Source of the DNA: CAIQJJ01 sp049325275
GTDB lineage: Bacteria; Chloroflexota; Anaerolineae; Anaerolineales; UBA4823
Direction: 5' to 3'
NCBI GenBank assembly: GCA_049325275.1
Contig: JBMOLU010000008.1
Location: 282,160-346,159 of the forward strand
DNA length: 64,000 nucleotides
Position 1 is the stretch's first letter. Each line of letters opens with the position of its first letter. A program made the translations under genes and the position numbers. Below the pieces are notes generated by a model that was not told the DNA's origin, did not search any database, and saw only the letters and a program-made list of their open reading frames with translations. This document shows, in pieces, positions 42,657 to 52,005 of the stretch.

Positions 42657-43958
42657 AGAATCCACAAAACAGTTTTTGATTTCAATAGACCATATCCCCC
42701 GATCCAGTAATAGCACATCCTGCCGCTGTTCCCCTCGTTGGCAAACATAAACCTGAGACAAAAAGTCGGCAACTTGTCGCCCGCTTTGTGTAGATGTATT
42801 AAACAATTGGTGGTCTATCGTATTTAGCCAGAGCAGGTATATTCCAAAAATGACCGGTACGCCAAACTTCAGAAAACACGGCCAAGAGAATTTAACCAGC
42901 AGCCGGTTTCCAACAAAGCTCAATAACAAAAACCATAACAACTGCGAGATATAAAAATATCGCTGCTCCCACAAACGCGTATAGTACTCGTAATTACTTA
43001 CCATTGCGCGCCCAACTACGCTAACCAAGACGGTCGAAAAAATGACATAGCAGAGAATAAGGATATTGACCCAGTCGCGATGTGAAAATCTCTTCCGAGA
43101 AAAAAGTACCAGTGCAGTAAGCAAGGCGCTCGAAATTACTGCGAACCAATAAATGCGTAACGCAAATCCTTGGGCAAACCAGGTCGCCCGAAGAACATCA
43201 CCCGCAAAGGCACCAAAGATCACCCGCTGCATAAAAAGTTTGAGCGCAACAGGTAGCACAGCCAAGCTTACATCAGATGGATATTCCCCTTGATGCAAAC
43301 CCATCACCGCATAAATTCCTGTGCAGATTAAAAGGGAAAAGTGGTAGCAGCGCGCACTGGTTAATGGCCAACGGAGCAAGTTGACAACACAGATCGGTAC
43401 AATTAACAATGAGTAAGGGTGAGAACAGATTGCCAGGCAAGAGAACACCAGTTGCATCACATAAAGTGCCGACGACTTATCAGGGGGTGGCACGAGCACC
43501 AACAAAAACAAGATGAGTAAAAAATTCCAACCGGACCACATCACGGCGGTAGACAAGGCATAGTTTCCCATTGGCACAAGCACAATAAACAAACAGAACA
43601 AGAGACGTAGGTGATCGCTCTCAATCAGAAAGCGAAAACGCCGTAAAGAAAACAAGGAAAAGGCAGTGCTTTGTAAGAATAAAGATACTGCTACCATAAA
43701 GTAAGGTGCCAAAGGGGCAGGCAACCGCGTTGCGAGATAACCGATCAGATTAGGACCTAAAGAAACATACCCGGCGTAAAACCGGAAGACACCCGATACA
43801 TCTGGATTATTGAGATAGTAAGCAAATAAATCGCGGCCGTCTTCGTTATGCAGAACTGGCCATAGAACCGCGGTTCGGTTTCGAACCAAGCCAACAGCCA
43901 CAGTGAATAAAAACAAAAGAACAACAACGAATGGATAGGGTATCTTTTTAACGATCAT
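42642..43958 (-). CDS. AT-rich polytopic membrane protein (polymerase/mannosyltransferase-like)
   Basis: This 438-residue protein has about ten hydrophobic segments, for example PYPFVVVLLFLFTVAVGLV near residue 7 and MQLVFSCLAICSHPYSLLIVP near residue 172. Sampled lines of the gene are near 38-40% G+C, against about 60% in neighbours, suggesting a different origin. It overlaps the preceding glycosyltransferase by 11 nt and the opposite-strand gene by 15 nt. It may be an O-antigen-type polymerase or a lipid-linked glycosyltransferase; no motif decides it. Confidence 0.6.
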   Translation of the reverse strand: MIVKKIPYPFVVVLLFLFTVAVGLVRNRTAVLWPVLHNEDGRDLFAYYLNNPDVSGVFRFYAGYVSLGPNLIGYLATRLPAPLAPYFMVAVSLFLQSTAFSLFSLRRFRFLIESDHLRLLFCLFIVLVPMGNYALSTAVMWSGWNFLLILFLLVLVPPPDKSSALYVMQLVFSCLAICSHPYSLLIVPICVVNLLRWPLTSARCYHFSLLICTGIYAVMGLHQGEYPSDVSLAVLPVALKLFMQRVIFGAFAGDVLRATWFAQGFALRIYWFAVISSALLTALVLFSRKRFSHRDWVNILILCYVIFSTVLVSVVGRAMVSNYEYYTRLWEQRYFYISQLLWFLLLSFVGNRLLVKFSWPCFLKFGVPVIFGIYLLWLNTIDHQLFNTSTQSGRQVADFLSQVYVCQRGEQRQDVLLLDRGIWSIEIKNCFVDSLPNR

Positions 43959-45102
43959 AGGAGGTACAAAAGGTGTTATAGGCCGCAAGCGTCGTTTCCA
44001 ACATCGTCTGAATGCTGAAATTTCGCCGGACGTGAATGTACCCTTGCTCGCCTTTGTCACGGCCAAGGCCAGGGTTTGCGAGCAGGTCAGAAAGCGCACG
44101 GGCAAGCAGCACCGGGTCCCCCGGGGGAACCAGAATACCGCCTGGCCCCATTACTTCTGCAACTGCGCCGGAATCACATGCAACAACCGGTGTTTTGCAG
44201 GCCAGCGCTTCGGCAATGGGTAAGCCGAACCCCTCCAGGAGCGATGGAGAGACGTAGGCATCTGCCATGGAGTAATAAGCCGGCATTTCTTCATCCGCAA
44301 CGAAACCGGCTTCAATTACCCGACGCTTGAACGGTTCCAACAGGCGATATACCTGTTGGCGATAGGCTTCATTGCGCCACTTTCCAACCAACACCAGTTT
44401 CGGCCTGGGGTGAACATCTGCAAAAGCCTGCGCCAGGACTTCCAGCCCTTTACGAGGTGTAATAAAGCCTGCAAATAAGAGCACAGGCTCCTGCAAACCG
44501 AGGCCTAACCGGCGGCGAACTTCTGTTGCACGCTCGGTGCGCTGAAAAAAGCTCGTATCCACGCCATGCCGGGCAATGCGTACCCGTTCAGGCCGAAGTG
44601 GATAGTATCTGATGAATTCTTGTGCAGTGGTCGCACTTCCCGCTAACAGCCCATCCGCGCGGCGTAAAGCGGGGATTTCTGCCAGGTACCGGGCCAGGGT
44701 GTAATACACATAGCGGTATCCACCCTTTAGAGTAGTAAAGGCGGCGTTTCCCAAGCTGTTGATACGCTGGTGGAACGAGTGCTGCAATGAAGCCACATAA
44801 GCTCCCCGGTAAGCGAATCCAAAATGCACGTCCCAAAAGTGAGTCACATCGAAAGCACCCAGGCGCTTACGTAAGGCCGCCGCCCGAACTGCAAAGCCTA
44901 TCCAGTCTGTCCGGTCAAGCGGAACACGGTACACGTGCAGCAGCGGATGTGCGTGCGTCTCGCGCTGCGACCCGCTCTGCCCGGCAATAACCGTCACCTC
45001 ATGGCCGGCCTCCAAAAGGGCCGTTACCAGACGTTCCCCGCTCATATCCAATCCGGAAGTGCGCAGGGGTTGATAGCCTAAGGTGACAAAAGCGATTCTC
45101 AT
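43948..45102 (-). CDS. Glycosyltransferase family 4
   Basis: This 384-residue GT-B enzyme starts MRIAFVTLGYQPLRTSGLDM. It has the GT4 features VLLFAGFITPRKGLEVLAQAF near residue 209, and the EX7E-type region SPSLLEGFGLPIAEALACKTPVVACDSGAVAEV near residue 290. It would add a sugar from a nucleotide donor on the cytoplasmic side. The start overlaps the previous glycosyltransferase stop as ATGA. Donor and acceptor are unknown. Confidence 0.9.
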   Translation of the reverse strand: MRIAFVTLGYQPLRTSGLDMSGERLVTALLEAGHEVTVIAGQSGSQRETHAHPLLHVYRVPLDRTDWIGFAVRAAALRKRLGAFDVTHFWDVHFGFAYRGAYVASLQHSFHQRINSLGNAAFTTLKGGYRYVYYTLARYLAEIPALRRADGLLAGSATTAQEFIRYYPLRPERVRIARHGVDTSFFQRTERATEVRRRLGLGLQEPVLLFAGFITPRKGLEVLAQAFADVHPRPKLVLVGKWRNEAYRQQVYRLLEPFKRRVIEAGFVADEEMPAYYSMADAYVSPSLLEGFGLPIAEALACKTPVVACDSGAVAEVMGPGGILVPPGDPVLLARALSDLLANPGLGRDKGEQGYIHVRRNFSIQTMLETTLAAYNTFCTSYDR

Positions 45103-46172
45103 GCGACCAGTTCTCTGACGATTTTTTCGATCTGCTCACCGATCTTCTGTTCGCTGCAAGTTTGCTCGTAGAGCGACTTCCCGGCGCAACCAAGCCGCGA
45201 GCGTAACGCGGCATCACTTTGTAAATGGCTCAAGGCAGCAGCCAATGCTTCAGGCTCGTTAGGAGAGCACAGGTAAGCATCCTGGTTGTGTGTAAGAAAC
45301 TGCCGGTTGGCCTGCGTATCGGCCGCAATCACCGGCTTGCCCATGGCCAGCATCTGGTAAATCTTTCCTGGCACGACGCGGCCGGCTTTTTCGCTGGCCC
45401 CAAAATGCCCGCCGAGGCAAATATCGGCGGCAGCAAGCTCAGCCGGAAGCTGTTCGAGCGGCACGGAAGGCAAAAGCTGAACGTTTTGCAAGCCCAACTG
45501 CAATGCCAGTTGCCGCACCTGCGCATACTGCTGGCCCTCACCGATCAAACGGAACACGATCGGTTTGTCTTGAAGCAGCGCCGCCGCCCGTACGATGACA
45601 TCCGTCCCGTGCAGCGGCAAAAAGCTGCTATAGTGCAGGACACGCACCGGCCGGCCAGGCTGGCCGGAGGGGTAAGCCGCTTGCGAGGAGAAGATCGCCT
45701 CGTTGCACCCCACCGGCAGCGCGCTGAACTTCTCTTGCGGCAAGCCAAACACGTCCACGAAATACTTCACATGCGCAGGTGTGTCCAGCAAAACGTGATC
45801 GGCCAGGCGGCAGGCCGTCTGATCCAGCCAGAAACTTAAACGCCCGGGCCAGGACTCCGGCCGAAACCGCTTGCGGTCCTGGCTCAGCGTATCGAAAGTA
45901 GACACAAAGGCATCAAAGAGAATCGGCGCACGCGCCACAAGCCCGACGGCCAGCATCAAAAAATGACCGTAAAAAGCGACCACCACCAAATCGTGATCCC
46001 GCCGGAGAAGCCTGGGCAGGGCACGCCGCAAGACCTGAAGGCTGCGAAGAACCAGCGAGCCTCGAACAGGATAACCGATGGTGTCGACGGTACCCAACCG
46101 GGTCAGTGCCCGCAGCAAAACATCGTTCCGGGGATAAGAAAGTTCACGGCTGCTGAGAAATAAGATTTTCAT
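45099..46172 (-). CDS. Glycosyltransferase (GT-B, family 4-like)
   Basis: This 357-residue enzyme starts MKILFLSSRELSYPRNDVLLRAL. The C-terminal half has the nucleotide-sugar region VRVLHYSSFLPLHGTDVIVRAA near residue 196 and AAADICLGGHFGASEKAGRVVPGKIYQMLAMGKPVIAADTQANR from about residue 269. The ATG at 46172 has no Shine-Dalgarno; TATCGC lies 8 nt upstream. It is the first gene of a minus-strand trio. Confidence 0.82.
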   Translation of the reverse strand: MKILFLSSRELSYPRNDVLLRALTRLGTVDTIGYPVRGSLVLRSLQVLRRALPRLLRRDHDLVVVAFYGHFLMLAVGLVARAPILFDAFVSTFDTLSQDRKRFRPESWPGRLSFWLDQTACRLADHVLLDTPAHVKYFVDVFGLPQEKFSALPVGCNEAIFSSQAAYPSGQPGRPVRVLHYSSFLPLHGTDVIVRAAALLQDKPIVFRLIGEGQQYAQVRQLALQLGLQNVQLLPSVPLEQLPAELAAADICLGGHFGASEKAGRVVPGKIYQMLAMGKPVIAADTQANRQFLTHNQDAYLCSPNEPEALAAALSHLQSDAALRSRLGCAGKSLYEQTCSEQKIGEQIEKIVRELVA

Positions 46173-46237
46173 AGATTCTTGCGATACAATTGGCCCGCAC
46201 GCCAACCATATCATAGAAACCCGACGAGTGACAAGGA

Positions 46238-47125
46238 ATGCTGGAACGATTATTCACGATACTGGTAAATTGGAATCTCAAAGCAGACACCATTGAATGT
46301 ATCGAGTCACTCTTGGCGGCAGGGGCGACACCCGGCAGAATCATCGTGGTCGATAACGGCTCGACAGACGGTTCGGTTGACGCCTTACAGCGCCGGTTTG
46401 GTGAGAGCATCACGATACGGGAGACCGGCGAGAATTTAGGCTTCGCCGGCGGCGTAAACCAGGGGTTGATGGATGCACGCTCCGCAAACGCCGTCTGGGT
46501 CCTCCTGCTCAACAACGACACGCTGGTCGCGGCAGACTTTCTGAACCAACTGGCGCAAGCCGTGGCCACGGCCCCTGAATATGCCATCTGGGCGCCTCTG
46601 ATTTACTACCACGCAGCGCCCGAACGCATCTGGCACCTGGGCGCCCGGATATACCCCGGAACGCTGGCGACTTACAGCTTGAAAAAAGACCAGCCGGATA
46701 AAGGAAATCTACCCGCTATTGTACCTGTAGATTTCGTCACCGGCTGCGGTATGTTGATCCGAGGCGATGTATTCGAGCGAATTGGCCTGTTCGACCCGGC
46801 CTTTTTTATGTACGGCGAGGAAGTCGATTTCTGCTGGCGGGCACGGCGGGCCGGCTTTCGAACGGCCTGCGCCACGCGCGCCCATATCTGGCACAAGGTC
46901 TCGCTGAGCGCCAACCGCGACCGCGCGGCCAGCCGTTATCACCGCATTCGCAACCAAATTCGTTTTTACCGCAAGCACGCTACCGGTTTGCAAAGAACGC
47001 TCATGTGGGCTTTTTCATCGCTGCGGCTCGCCTGGCTGGCGGCCGGCGATTTGTGGCATCGCACCCCCCATCTGCTGGCCCCGCTGGGACGCGGCTGGCG
47101 AGATGGTTGGTATAGAAACGATTGA
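46238..47125 (+). CDS. Glycosyltransferase family 2 (rhamnosyltransferase-like)
   Basis: This 295-residue GT2 enzyme has ILVNWNLKADTIECIESLLAAG near residue 7, IIVVDNGSTDGSVDAL near residue 35, and LLNNDTLV near residue 89. It has the downstream CGMLIRGDVFERIGLFDPAFFMYGEEVDFCWRARRAG region typical of WbbL-like rhamnosyltransferases. The ATG at 46238 has AAGGA directly upstream. It starts a plus-strand polysaccharide operon. Confidence 0.9.
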   Translation: MLERLFTILVNWNLKADTIECIESLLAAGATPGRIIVVDNGSTDGSVDALQRRFGESITIRETGENLGFAGGVNQGLMDARSANAVWVLLLNNDTLVAADFLNQLAQAVATAPEYAIWAPLIYYHAAPERIWHLGARIYPGTLATYSLKKDQPDKGNLPAIVPVDFVTGCGMLIRGDVFERIGLFDPAFFMYGEEVDFCWRARRAGFRTACATRAHIWHKVSLSANRDRAASRYHRIRNQIRFYRKHATGLQRTLMWAFSSLRLAWLAAGDLWHRTPHLLAPLGRGWRDGWYRND

Positions 47126-47134
47126 ATTTACCTT

Positions 47135-48076
47135 ATGGAAACGACAACCTGTAACCTATGTGGAAGTACGAGCGCAAATGCCCTGTATCAGTTGACCGAT
47201 CTGCTGCTCGAACGCGATGACGTTTCGGCGCAACTGGTCAAGTGTTCGCAGTGCGGCCTGATTTACCAAAACCCGCGGCCTACCCTGGCCGAAATGGCGC
47301 AACACTACCCCCCTGAATACGAATCGTACGCCACGCCGGCGCGTGATAAACCCTCCTGGCTGGTGCGCAAGGCCATCGAGTACGGCGTCGCCAAACGCTG
47401 CCGTACAGTCACCCGCAAAAAAAACGGGGGCAGGCTTCTCGATGTCGGTTGCGCCTCGGGCACGTTCTTACACGGCATGCAGCGCTATCCGCAGTGGGCG
47501 TTATATGGCGTGGAACCGAGCGAACATGCCGCCGGCATCGCCCAGAAAGCGTATGGATTGAACGTTCGCGTGGGCACCCTGGAAGCAGCCAGCTTCCCCG
47601 ACGCTTACTTCGATGTGGTCACGTTGTGGGACGTGCTGGAACACCTGCACGATCCGTTTAACGGCCTGCGAGAAATTCACCGCATCCTCAAACCGCAGGG
47701 GCTGCTTGTCTTGCGTGTGCCGAATGCAGACAGCGTAGACGCCCGCCGGTTTGGGCCTGCCTGGGCCGGGCTGGATGCGCCGCGGCACCTGTACGTGTTT
47801 GCCACGGATACGCTCACCAGGCTTGTCGACAAAGCAGGATTCCAAACAAAAGAAGTGAACTGCCAGATCGGCAGCTATCCCACGTTTGCCCTGAGCGTGC
47901 GGTTTTGGATGAAAACCAACGGCATCCCACTGCACCGGCGCCAACGCATCAGCCGCCTGCTCTACACCCCGCTGGCGCGCATCGTCTCGGTGCCTGTCTT
48001 CTGGTTGTACAACTTGAGCTTACGCGGGCCTTTGATGGTCCTCACGGCTGAAAAACGGAGCACGCCTTCATGCTAG
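47135..48076 (+). CDS. Zinc-ribbon class I SAM methyltransferase
   Basis: This 313-residue protein has an N-terminal CNLCGS...CSQCGLIYQNPRP zinc ribbon (residues 5-45) and a Rossmann methyltransferase domain with GRLLDVGCASGTFL near residue 102, VTLWDVLEHLHDP near residue 168 and LKPQGLLVLRVPN. Such proteins are common in envelope polysaccharide clusters and methylate sugars. A C-terminal hydrophobic helix is present. It follows the glycosyltransferase by 9 nt. Confidence 0.85.
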   Translation: METTTCNLCGSTSANALYQLTDLLLERDDVSAQLVKCSQCGLIYQNPRPTLAEMAQHYPPEYESYATPARDKPSWLVRKAIEYGVAKRCRTVTRKKNGGRLLDVGCASGTFLHGMQRYPQWALYGVEPSEHAAGIAQKAYGLNVRVGTLEAASFPDAYFDVVTLWDVLEHLHDPFNGLREIHRILKPQGLLVLRVPNADSVDARRFGPAWAGLDAPRHLYVFATDTLTRLVDKAGFQTKEVNCQIGSYPTFALSVRFWMKTNGIPLHRRQRISRLLYTPLARIVSVPVFWLYNLSLRGPLMVLTAEKRSTPSC

Positions 48077-48786
48077 AAATCCGCCACGAAACTGACACAC
48101 GCCAGGCTTATGACGAAATTTACGATCACGAGGGAATTCTTTTACGCGATTCCTTTTACCAATGGCTGATCGACTTGTTAGCGCCCGTAGCGGAGCGAAA
48201 CTTGCTGGACATCTCCTGCGGGCAGGGCCGCCTGGTGACCCTGGCACGGCGGCAAGGCCTAAGGGCATTGGGGATCGATTTCTCGCTGGAGGGGGTACGA
48301 AAGGGCCGCCAGGAGACGCCGGCCGCCGGGTGGGCCGTGGGCGATGGCGAGTGCCTGCCATTCTCGGATGGCAGCGTCGACTACATCACCCATATTGGCA
48401 GCCTGGAGCACTATCTTCATCCGGATGCAGGCGCCAGGGAAATCGCGCGCCTGCTCAAGCCCGGTGGAAAGGCCTGTATCCTGCTGCCAAACGCCTTTGG
48501 TCTGCTGGGGAATATCAAACACGTGCTCTATAAAGGGGAAATCTTCGACGACGGCCAACCGCTGCAACGCTACGCCACGCGCGCTTCCTGGGAAGCCTTG
48601 CTGCAGCGAAACGGTCTGCACGTGTTCGAAACCGTCGCTTATGGCGAAATCGAACGCCCGCGCACCCTCCAAGATTGGCGCTGGCTGCTGCCGCGCCCGC
48701 AAAAGTGGATGCGCATGTTCCTGTGCCGCTTCATTCCGCTCAACCTGGCCAACCATTTCGTTTTTCTGTGCACCCGTGAACGGTAA
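48070..48786 (+). CDS. Class I SAM-dependent methyltransferase
   Basis: This 238-residue protein has the SAM motif LLDISCGQGRLVTLA near residue 43, GDGECLPFSDGSVDYITHIGSLEHYLHPD near residue 94, and LLKPGGKACILLPN. It overlaps the previous gene by 7 nt, so the two are coupled. Its likely target is a sugar or lipid of the polysaccharide pathway. No N-terminal zinc ribbon. Confidence 0.85.
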   Translation: MLEIRHETDTRQAYDEIYDHEGILLRDSFYQWLIDLLAPVAERNLLDISCGQGRLVTLARRQGLRALGIDFSLEGVRKGRQETPAAGWAVGDGECLPFSDGSVDYITHIGSLEHYLHPDAGAREIARLLKPGGKACILLPNAFGLLGNIKHVLYKGEIFDDGQPLQRYATRASWEALLQRNGLHVFETVAYGEIERPRTLQDWRWLLPRPQKWMRMFLCRFIPLNLANHFVFLCTRER

Positions 48787-49753
48787 AGCTGCGTTCTTCA
48801 GGCAGTCGCTAACCGCCTTCTGGCGCTCACGTGCTTTCCGCATCATGACGGTTGCAGGAACCGTGCTTTTCTCTGTCGCCATCGTGGGGGCGTTGATCTG
48901 GCAGCAGAGAACGCTCCTGCTCGGCTACGCCTGGAAAATACGGCCCGAATATCTCCTGCTCTCGACCGTTTTGTACGCCATCGATCTGATCCTCGTTACC
49001 TGGATATGGGGCGATATAGTGAACAGCCTGGGTGTACGGTTGCCCTTCAAAAAACACTTCGCATACTATTGCATTGCCAACATCGCCAAGCGCCTGCCGG
49101 GGACCATCTGGTACGTGGCAGGCAGAGGCCAGCTCTACCAAAAAGATGACGTCTCGTTGAAGGTAATCTCCATCGCTAGCGGCATCGAATTCGTGGTTGC
49201 CTTACTATCTTCGATACTGCTGAGCATCGTGTTCGCGCTGCATGTGCTGGCGAGTTACGCCATCAGCCCGTGGGTGCTCGTGCTTGTCTTTGCCGCTGGA
49301 GGCCTCCTGTTGCACCCGACCGTTTTCGGATGGCTGCTCAAGAAATTCAACGTGGAGGCTTCCGGCCTGGCCGCCGGGCGGGTTCTGATCTGGTTTGCCG
49401 GCTATCTGGTGGCATGGGGGTTGACGGGCGTGGCCATTTTCGCCATCGCAAATGCACTCGCCCCGCTTTCCGCCGTACACATCCCGTACATCACAGGCTG
49501 TGTAAGCCTGCTCAACCTGATCACATCGGCCTTGTTCTTCGCACCCACCAACCTGGGTGTCAACGAGATCGGCCTGGGCCTGTTGCTCGGCAGCGTCATG
49601 CCCGTTGCAGTGGCGGTGATCCTGGCTGTTGTCGTCCGCATCCTTTTCACCCTGTACGAAATCTGTGCGGCCTTGCTCTGCCTGGCTTTTTCACGAAAAA
49701 GCTCGAGACAAGGAAAGATCACCGCTGATTTTCTGCCGCGAAAAGGCGATTAA
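48776..49753 (+). CDS. Lysylphosphatidylglycerol-synthase-TM-domain protein (flippase-like)
   Basis: This 325-residue membrane protein has about eight hydrophobic segments. IANIAKRLPGTIWYVAGRGQLY near residue 95 and FFAPTNLGVNEIGLGLLLG near residue 258 match the LPG_synthase_TM/AglD-type domain. This domain is found alone in polysaccharide clusters, where it may flip lipids. It lacks the MprF catalytic domain. The GTG at 48776 overlaps the methyltransferase gene by 11 nt. Confidence 0.82.
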   Translation: MNGKAAFFRQSLTAFWRSRAFRIMTVAGTVLFSVAIVGALIWQQRTLLLGYAWKIRPEYLLLSTVLYAIDLILVTWIWGDIVNSLGVRLPFKKHFAYYCIANIAKRLPGTIWYVAGRGQLYQKDDVSLKVISIASGIEFVVALLSSILLSIVFALHVLASYAISPWVLVLVFAAGGLLLHPTVFGWLLKKFNVEASGLAAGRVLIWFAGYLVAWGLTGVAIFAIANALAPLSAVHIPYITGCVSLLNLITSALFFAPTNLGVNEIGLGLLLGSVMPVAVAVILAVVVRILFTLYEICAALLCLAFSRKSSRQGKITADFLPRKGD

Positions 49754-49766
49754 CCCGAACGAGTTA

Positions 49767-49794
49767 TTGCGGCAAGGCCAGAAACCGGTAAAAT
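49767..49794 (+). promoter_or_regulatory. Promoter of the secreted repeat protein
   Basis: TTGCGG (49767-49772), 16-nt spacer, TAAAAT (49789-49794). The leader ends in GAAGGAG before the ATG at 49842. Confidence 0.65.
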
Positions 49795-49841
49795 CTTACA
49801 CAGGTCATACTAACCAACCCATTTTATGAAGGAGTAAAAAC

Positions 49842-51158
49842 ATGAAAATCGTTCGTCTTTTTGTCGTCCTTGCCCTTGCACTGGCTGCCTTTGGTTTTAG
49901 CGGCCATGCCCAGGCTGGTGCTTTTACCTACACCAGCGGTATCCAGGTCCAGAACCTGGAAGCCAGCGAAGCCAACGTGACCCTCACCTACTACGCGCAG
50001 GACGGGACCGTAGCCGCCAACCCCAGCGACACCATTGCGGCCAGCGGGTCGAAGACCTACTTCCCGATTCACGCCAGCGATGGTTTCAACGGCTCGGTCG
50101 TGATCTCTTCTGACAAACAGGTTGCCTCGGTCGTCAACATCCTGGGCAACAACGGCGCCGCCGCCGCTTCTTACGTCGGCACCGGTACCGGCAGCACGAC
50201 CGTCTTGATCCCCTTGCTTATGAAGGGCAACGCCGGCTACAATACCTGGTTCAACGTCCAGAACACCGGCTCCGCCGATGCAGCGGTCAGCGTGGCGTAC
50301 AGCGATGGCACCAACGTCGGCCCCGTCACCATCAAGGCCGGCGCTTCCCACACCTTCGATCAGGCCACCGAAACCCACAGCGCTGCTGTGTTCTCTGCTG
50401 TGGTCACCAGTGACCAGCCGGTCGCTGCCGCCGTCATCGAAGAGAGTTCGGCCGTGATGTTCGCCTACAGCGGTTTCGCTGCCGGTGTGACCAACCCGGT
50501 AATGCCCTTGATCAACGCCAACAACGGTGGTTACATCACGGGCGTCCAGATCCAGAACGCCGGCGATGCCGCCACCAACGTGACGGTTTCCTATACCCCG
50601 GCTGGCGCCGGAACGGCCTGCACCGAAACCCGCTCCATCCCCGCCAAGGGTTCGGTCACCTTTGCATTGGCCGCTTTCGCCAACGACAACGAACCGACCG
50701 TGGAAAACTGCGTCGGTCTCGCCCGCTTCGTCGGCAGCGCCGCGGTGACGACCAACAGCGGCAGCCAGCCGCTGGTCGCCATCATCAACCAGTTGCTGCC
50801 CGGCCGCAACGGTGAAGCATACGGCAGCTTCAATGCATCTGTTGCCGGCACAACCGTCGTGATGCCCCTGATCATGGACGACAACGGTGGTTACTTCACC
50901 GGCTTCAACGTCCAGAACGTCGGTTCGGCCGCCACGACCGTCAACTGCACTTTCACCAACTCCACCTACACGGTGAGCGCCACCCTGGACGCCGGTGAAG
51001 CGCTCAACGACCTGCAGAACGACATGGGCACCACCGCCTACGTCGGTTCCGCCACCTGCACCGCCGGCACGGGCGGCCAGATCGTCGCCGTGGTGAACGA
51101 ACTGGGCGCCAGCGGCAGCGCTGACCAGTTGCTCGTTTACGAAGGCATCAACCCGTAA
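49842..51158 (+). CDS. Secreted protein with four tandem beta-sandwich repeats
   Basis: This 438-residue protein has a signal peptide (residues 1-25, ending HAQA). Four repeats of about 100 residues follow. They share a start such as SGIQVQNLE, TWFNVQNTG, TGVQIQNAG or TGFNVQNVG, and the end pattern VASVVN / VAAAVIE / VAIINQ / VAVVNE. It is low in charge, Ala/Gly/Thr/Ser-rich and strongly C-ending in codon third positions, so it is probably a highly expressed surface or S-layer-like protein. A strong promoter, Shine-Dalgarno and terminator surround it. No enzyme motif. Confidence 0.75.
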   Translation: MKIVRLFVVLALALAAFGFSGHAQAGAFTYTSGIQVQNLEASEANVTLTYYAQDGTVAANPSDTIAASGSKTYFPIHASDGFNGSVVISSDKQVASVVNILGNNGAAAASYVGTGTGSTTVLIPLLMKGNAGYNTWFNVQNTGSADAAVSVAYSDGTNVGPVTIKAGASHTFDQATETHSAAVFSAVVTSDQPVAAAVIEESSAVMFAYSGFAAGVTNPVMPLINANNGGYITGVQIQNAGDAATNVTVSYTPAGAGTACTETRSIPAKGSVTFALAAFANDNEPTVENCVGLARFVGSAAVTTNSGSQPLVAIINQLLPGRNGEAYGSFNASVAGTTVVMPLIMDDNGGYFTGFNVQNVGSAATTVNCTFTNSTYTVSATLDAGEALNDLQNDMGTTAYVGSATCTAGTGGQIVAVVNELGASGSADQLLVYEGINP

Positions 51159-51186
51159 ATTTCAGCAACGTTTGAGGTTACACGGT

Positions 51187-51219
51187 AGAGGGGCGACGGT
51201 TGTCGCCCCTCTCTTTTTT
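51187..51219 (+). terminator. Rho-independent terminator after the secreted protein
   Basis: AGAGGGGCGAC (51187-51197), GGTT loop, GTCGCCCCTCT, then a T-run. The stem is perfect. Confidence 0.9.
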
Positions 51220-51237
51220 ATCCAGTCTCTTTCTTCA

Positions 51238-51266
51238 GGCTCTTCCGCCTTCAGCGGGGAACATTT
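51238..51266 (-). repeat. Intergenic repeat copy 3
   Basis: In the minus orientation it contains CCCGCTGAAGGCGGAAGAGC, the best match to the family consensus. It lies upstream of the lipoprotein gene. Confidence 0.65.
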
Positions 51267-51325
51267 CAGGCTTCATCGCCCTTCGCGTTGAAACGGGGAG
51301 AGCTTTTCACCAAGGACCCTTTCTT

Positions 51326-51886
51326 ATGAAAAAAACACTTCTGATCGGTCTTCTGCTGATCGCCTTGCTGCTGAACGCCTGCACGCAGCGAACAGCAACG
51401 CCGGGCGCACCGGCAACGCAGATCCCTGCTTCGCAAGAAACGGGCGCATACCCCGCACCCGATCAAAACAATTCATCTTCTGCATACCCTGCCCCACAAA
51501 GCGTAGAAATCACGCAGGCCTATGTGCCGCAGCCGGTTCCGACAAAAGCGGCAGGAACGGGGGAAGTCAGCGGAACGCTCCAGGTGCAAGGTACGGGGAA
51601 AGTCAATGTCGGTTTGTACCTGGCCCCCCTGATCACGGATGAAAAAGGAATGGACGTCGTCGCCGCCCTCGACAGAAACACATCGCCTCACACCTACAGC
51701 GATCCGCAGGGCAACTTCAGGTTTTACAACATCCCCCCGGGCAAGTACGGCCTGGTTTTGGATGTCGTCAAAGAGACTTATCTTTTACACGAGCCATCCT
51801 CGAACACCCAGATTCTGGTCACCGTTACGGAAGATGCGCAAATCAACCTGGGCACACTTAACTACGAAACGCTTCCCGTTCCCTAA
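51326..51886 (+). CDS. Lipoprotein with Pro/Thr-rich linker
   Basis: A 186-residue lipoprotein. The signal peptide MKKTLLIGLLLIALLLNAC ends in the lipobox LNAC. Residues 20-75 are Ala/Pro/Gln/Ser/Thr-rich, a linker. The C-terminal 100 residues (GEVSGTLQVQGTGKVNVGLYLAPL and FRFYNIPPGKYGLVLDVV) look like a small beta-sandwich of the carboxypeptidase-regulatory-like type. AAGGA lies 11 nt before the ATG at 51326. Function unknown. Confidence 0.75.
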   Translation: MKKTLLIGLLLIALLLNACTQRTATPGAPATQIPASQETGAYPAPDQNNSSSAYPAPQSVEITQAYVPQPVPTKAAGTGEVSGTLQVQGTGKVNVGLYLAPLITDEKGMDVVAALDRNTSPHTYSDPQGNFRFYNIPPGKYGLVLDVVKETYLLHEPSSNTQILVTVTEDAQINLGTLNYETLPVP

Positions 51887-51928
51887 CCTATCGCTCAATA
51901 TTCGGGTCTCTGCGGCCTGAATGTTTTT

Positions 51929-51960
51929 GACTCTTCCACCTTCAACGGGAAATCATGTTT
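51929..51960 (-). repeat. Intergenic repeat copy 4
   Basis: In minus orientation ATTTCCCGTTGAAGGTGGAAG matches the family; it is between convergent genes. A partial extra half-site occurs about 25 nt away. Confidence 0.55.
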
Positions 51961-52005
51961 TTGTACTTCTGGCTCTCCCGGCTTCGCCATGAAAGGAGGC
52001 CACAT

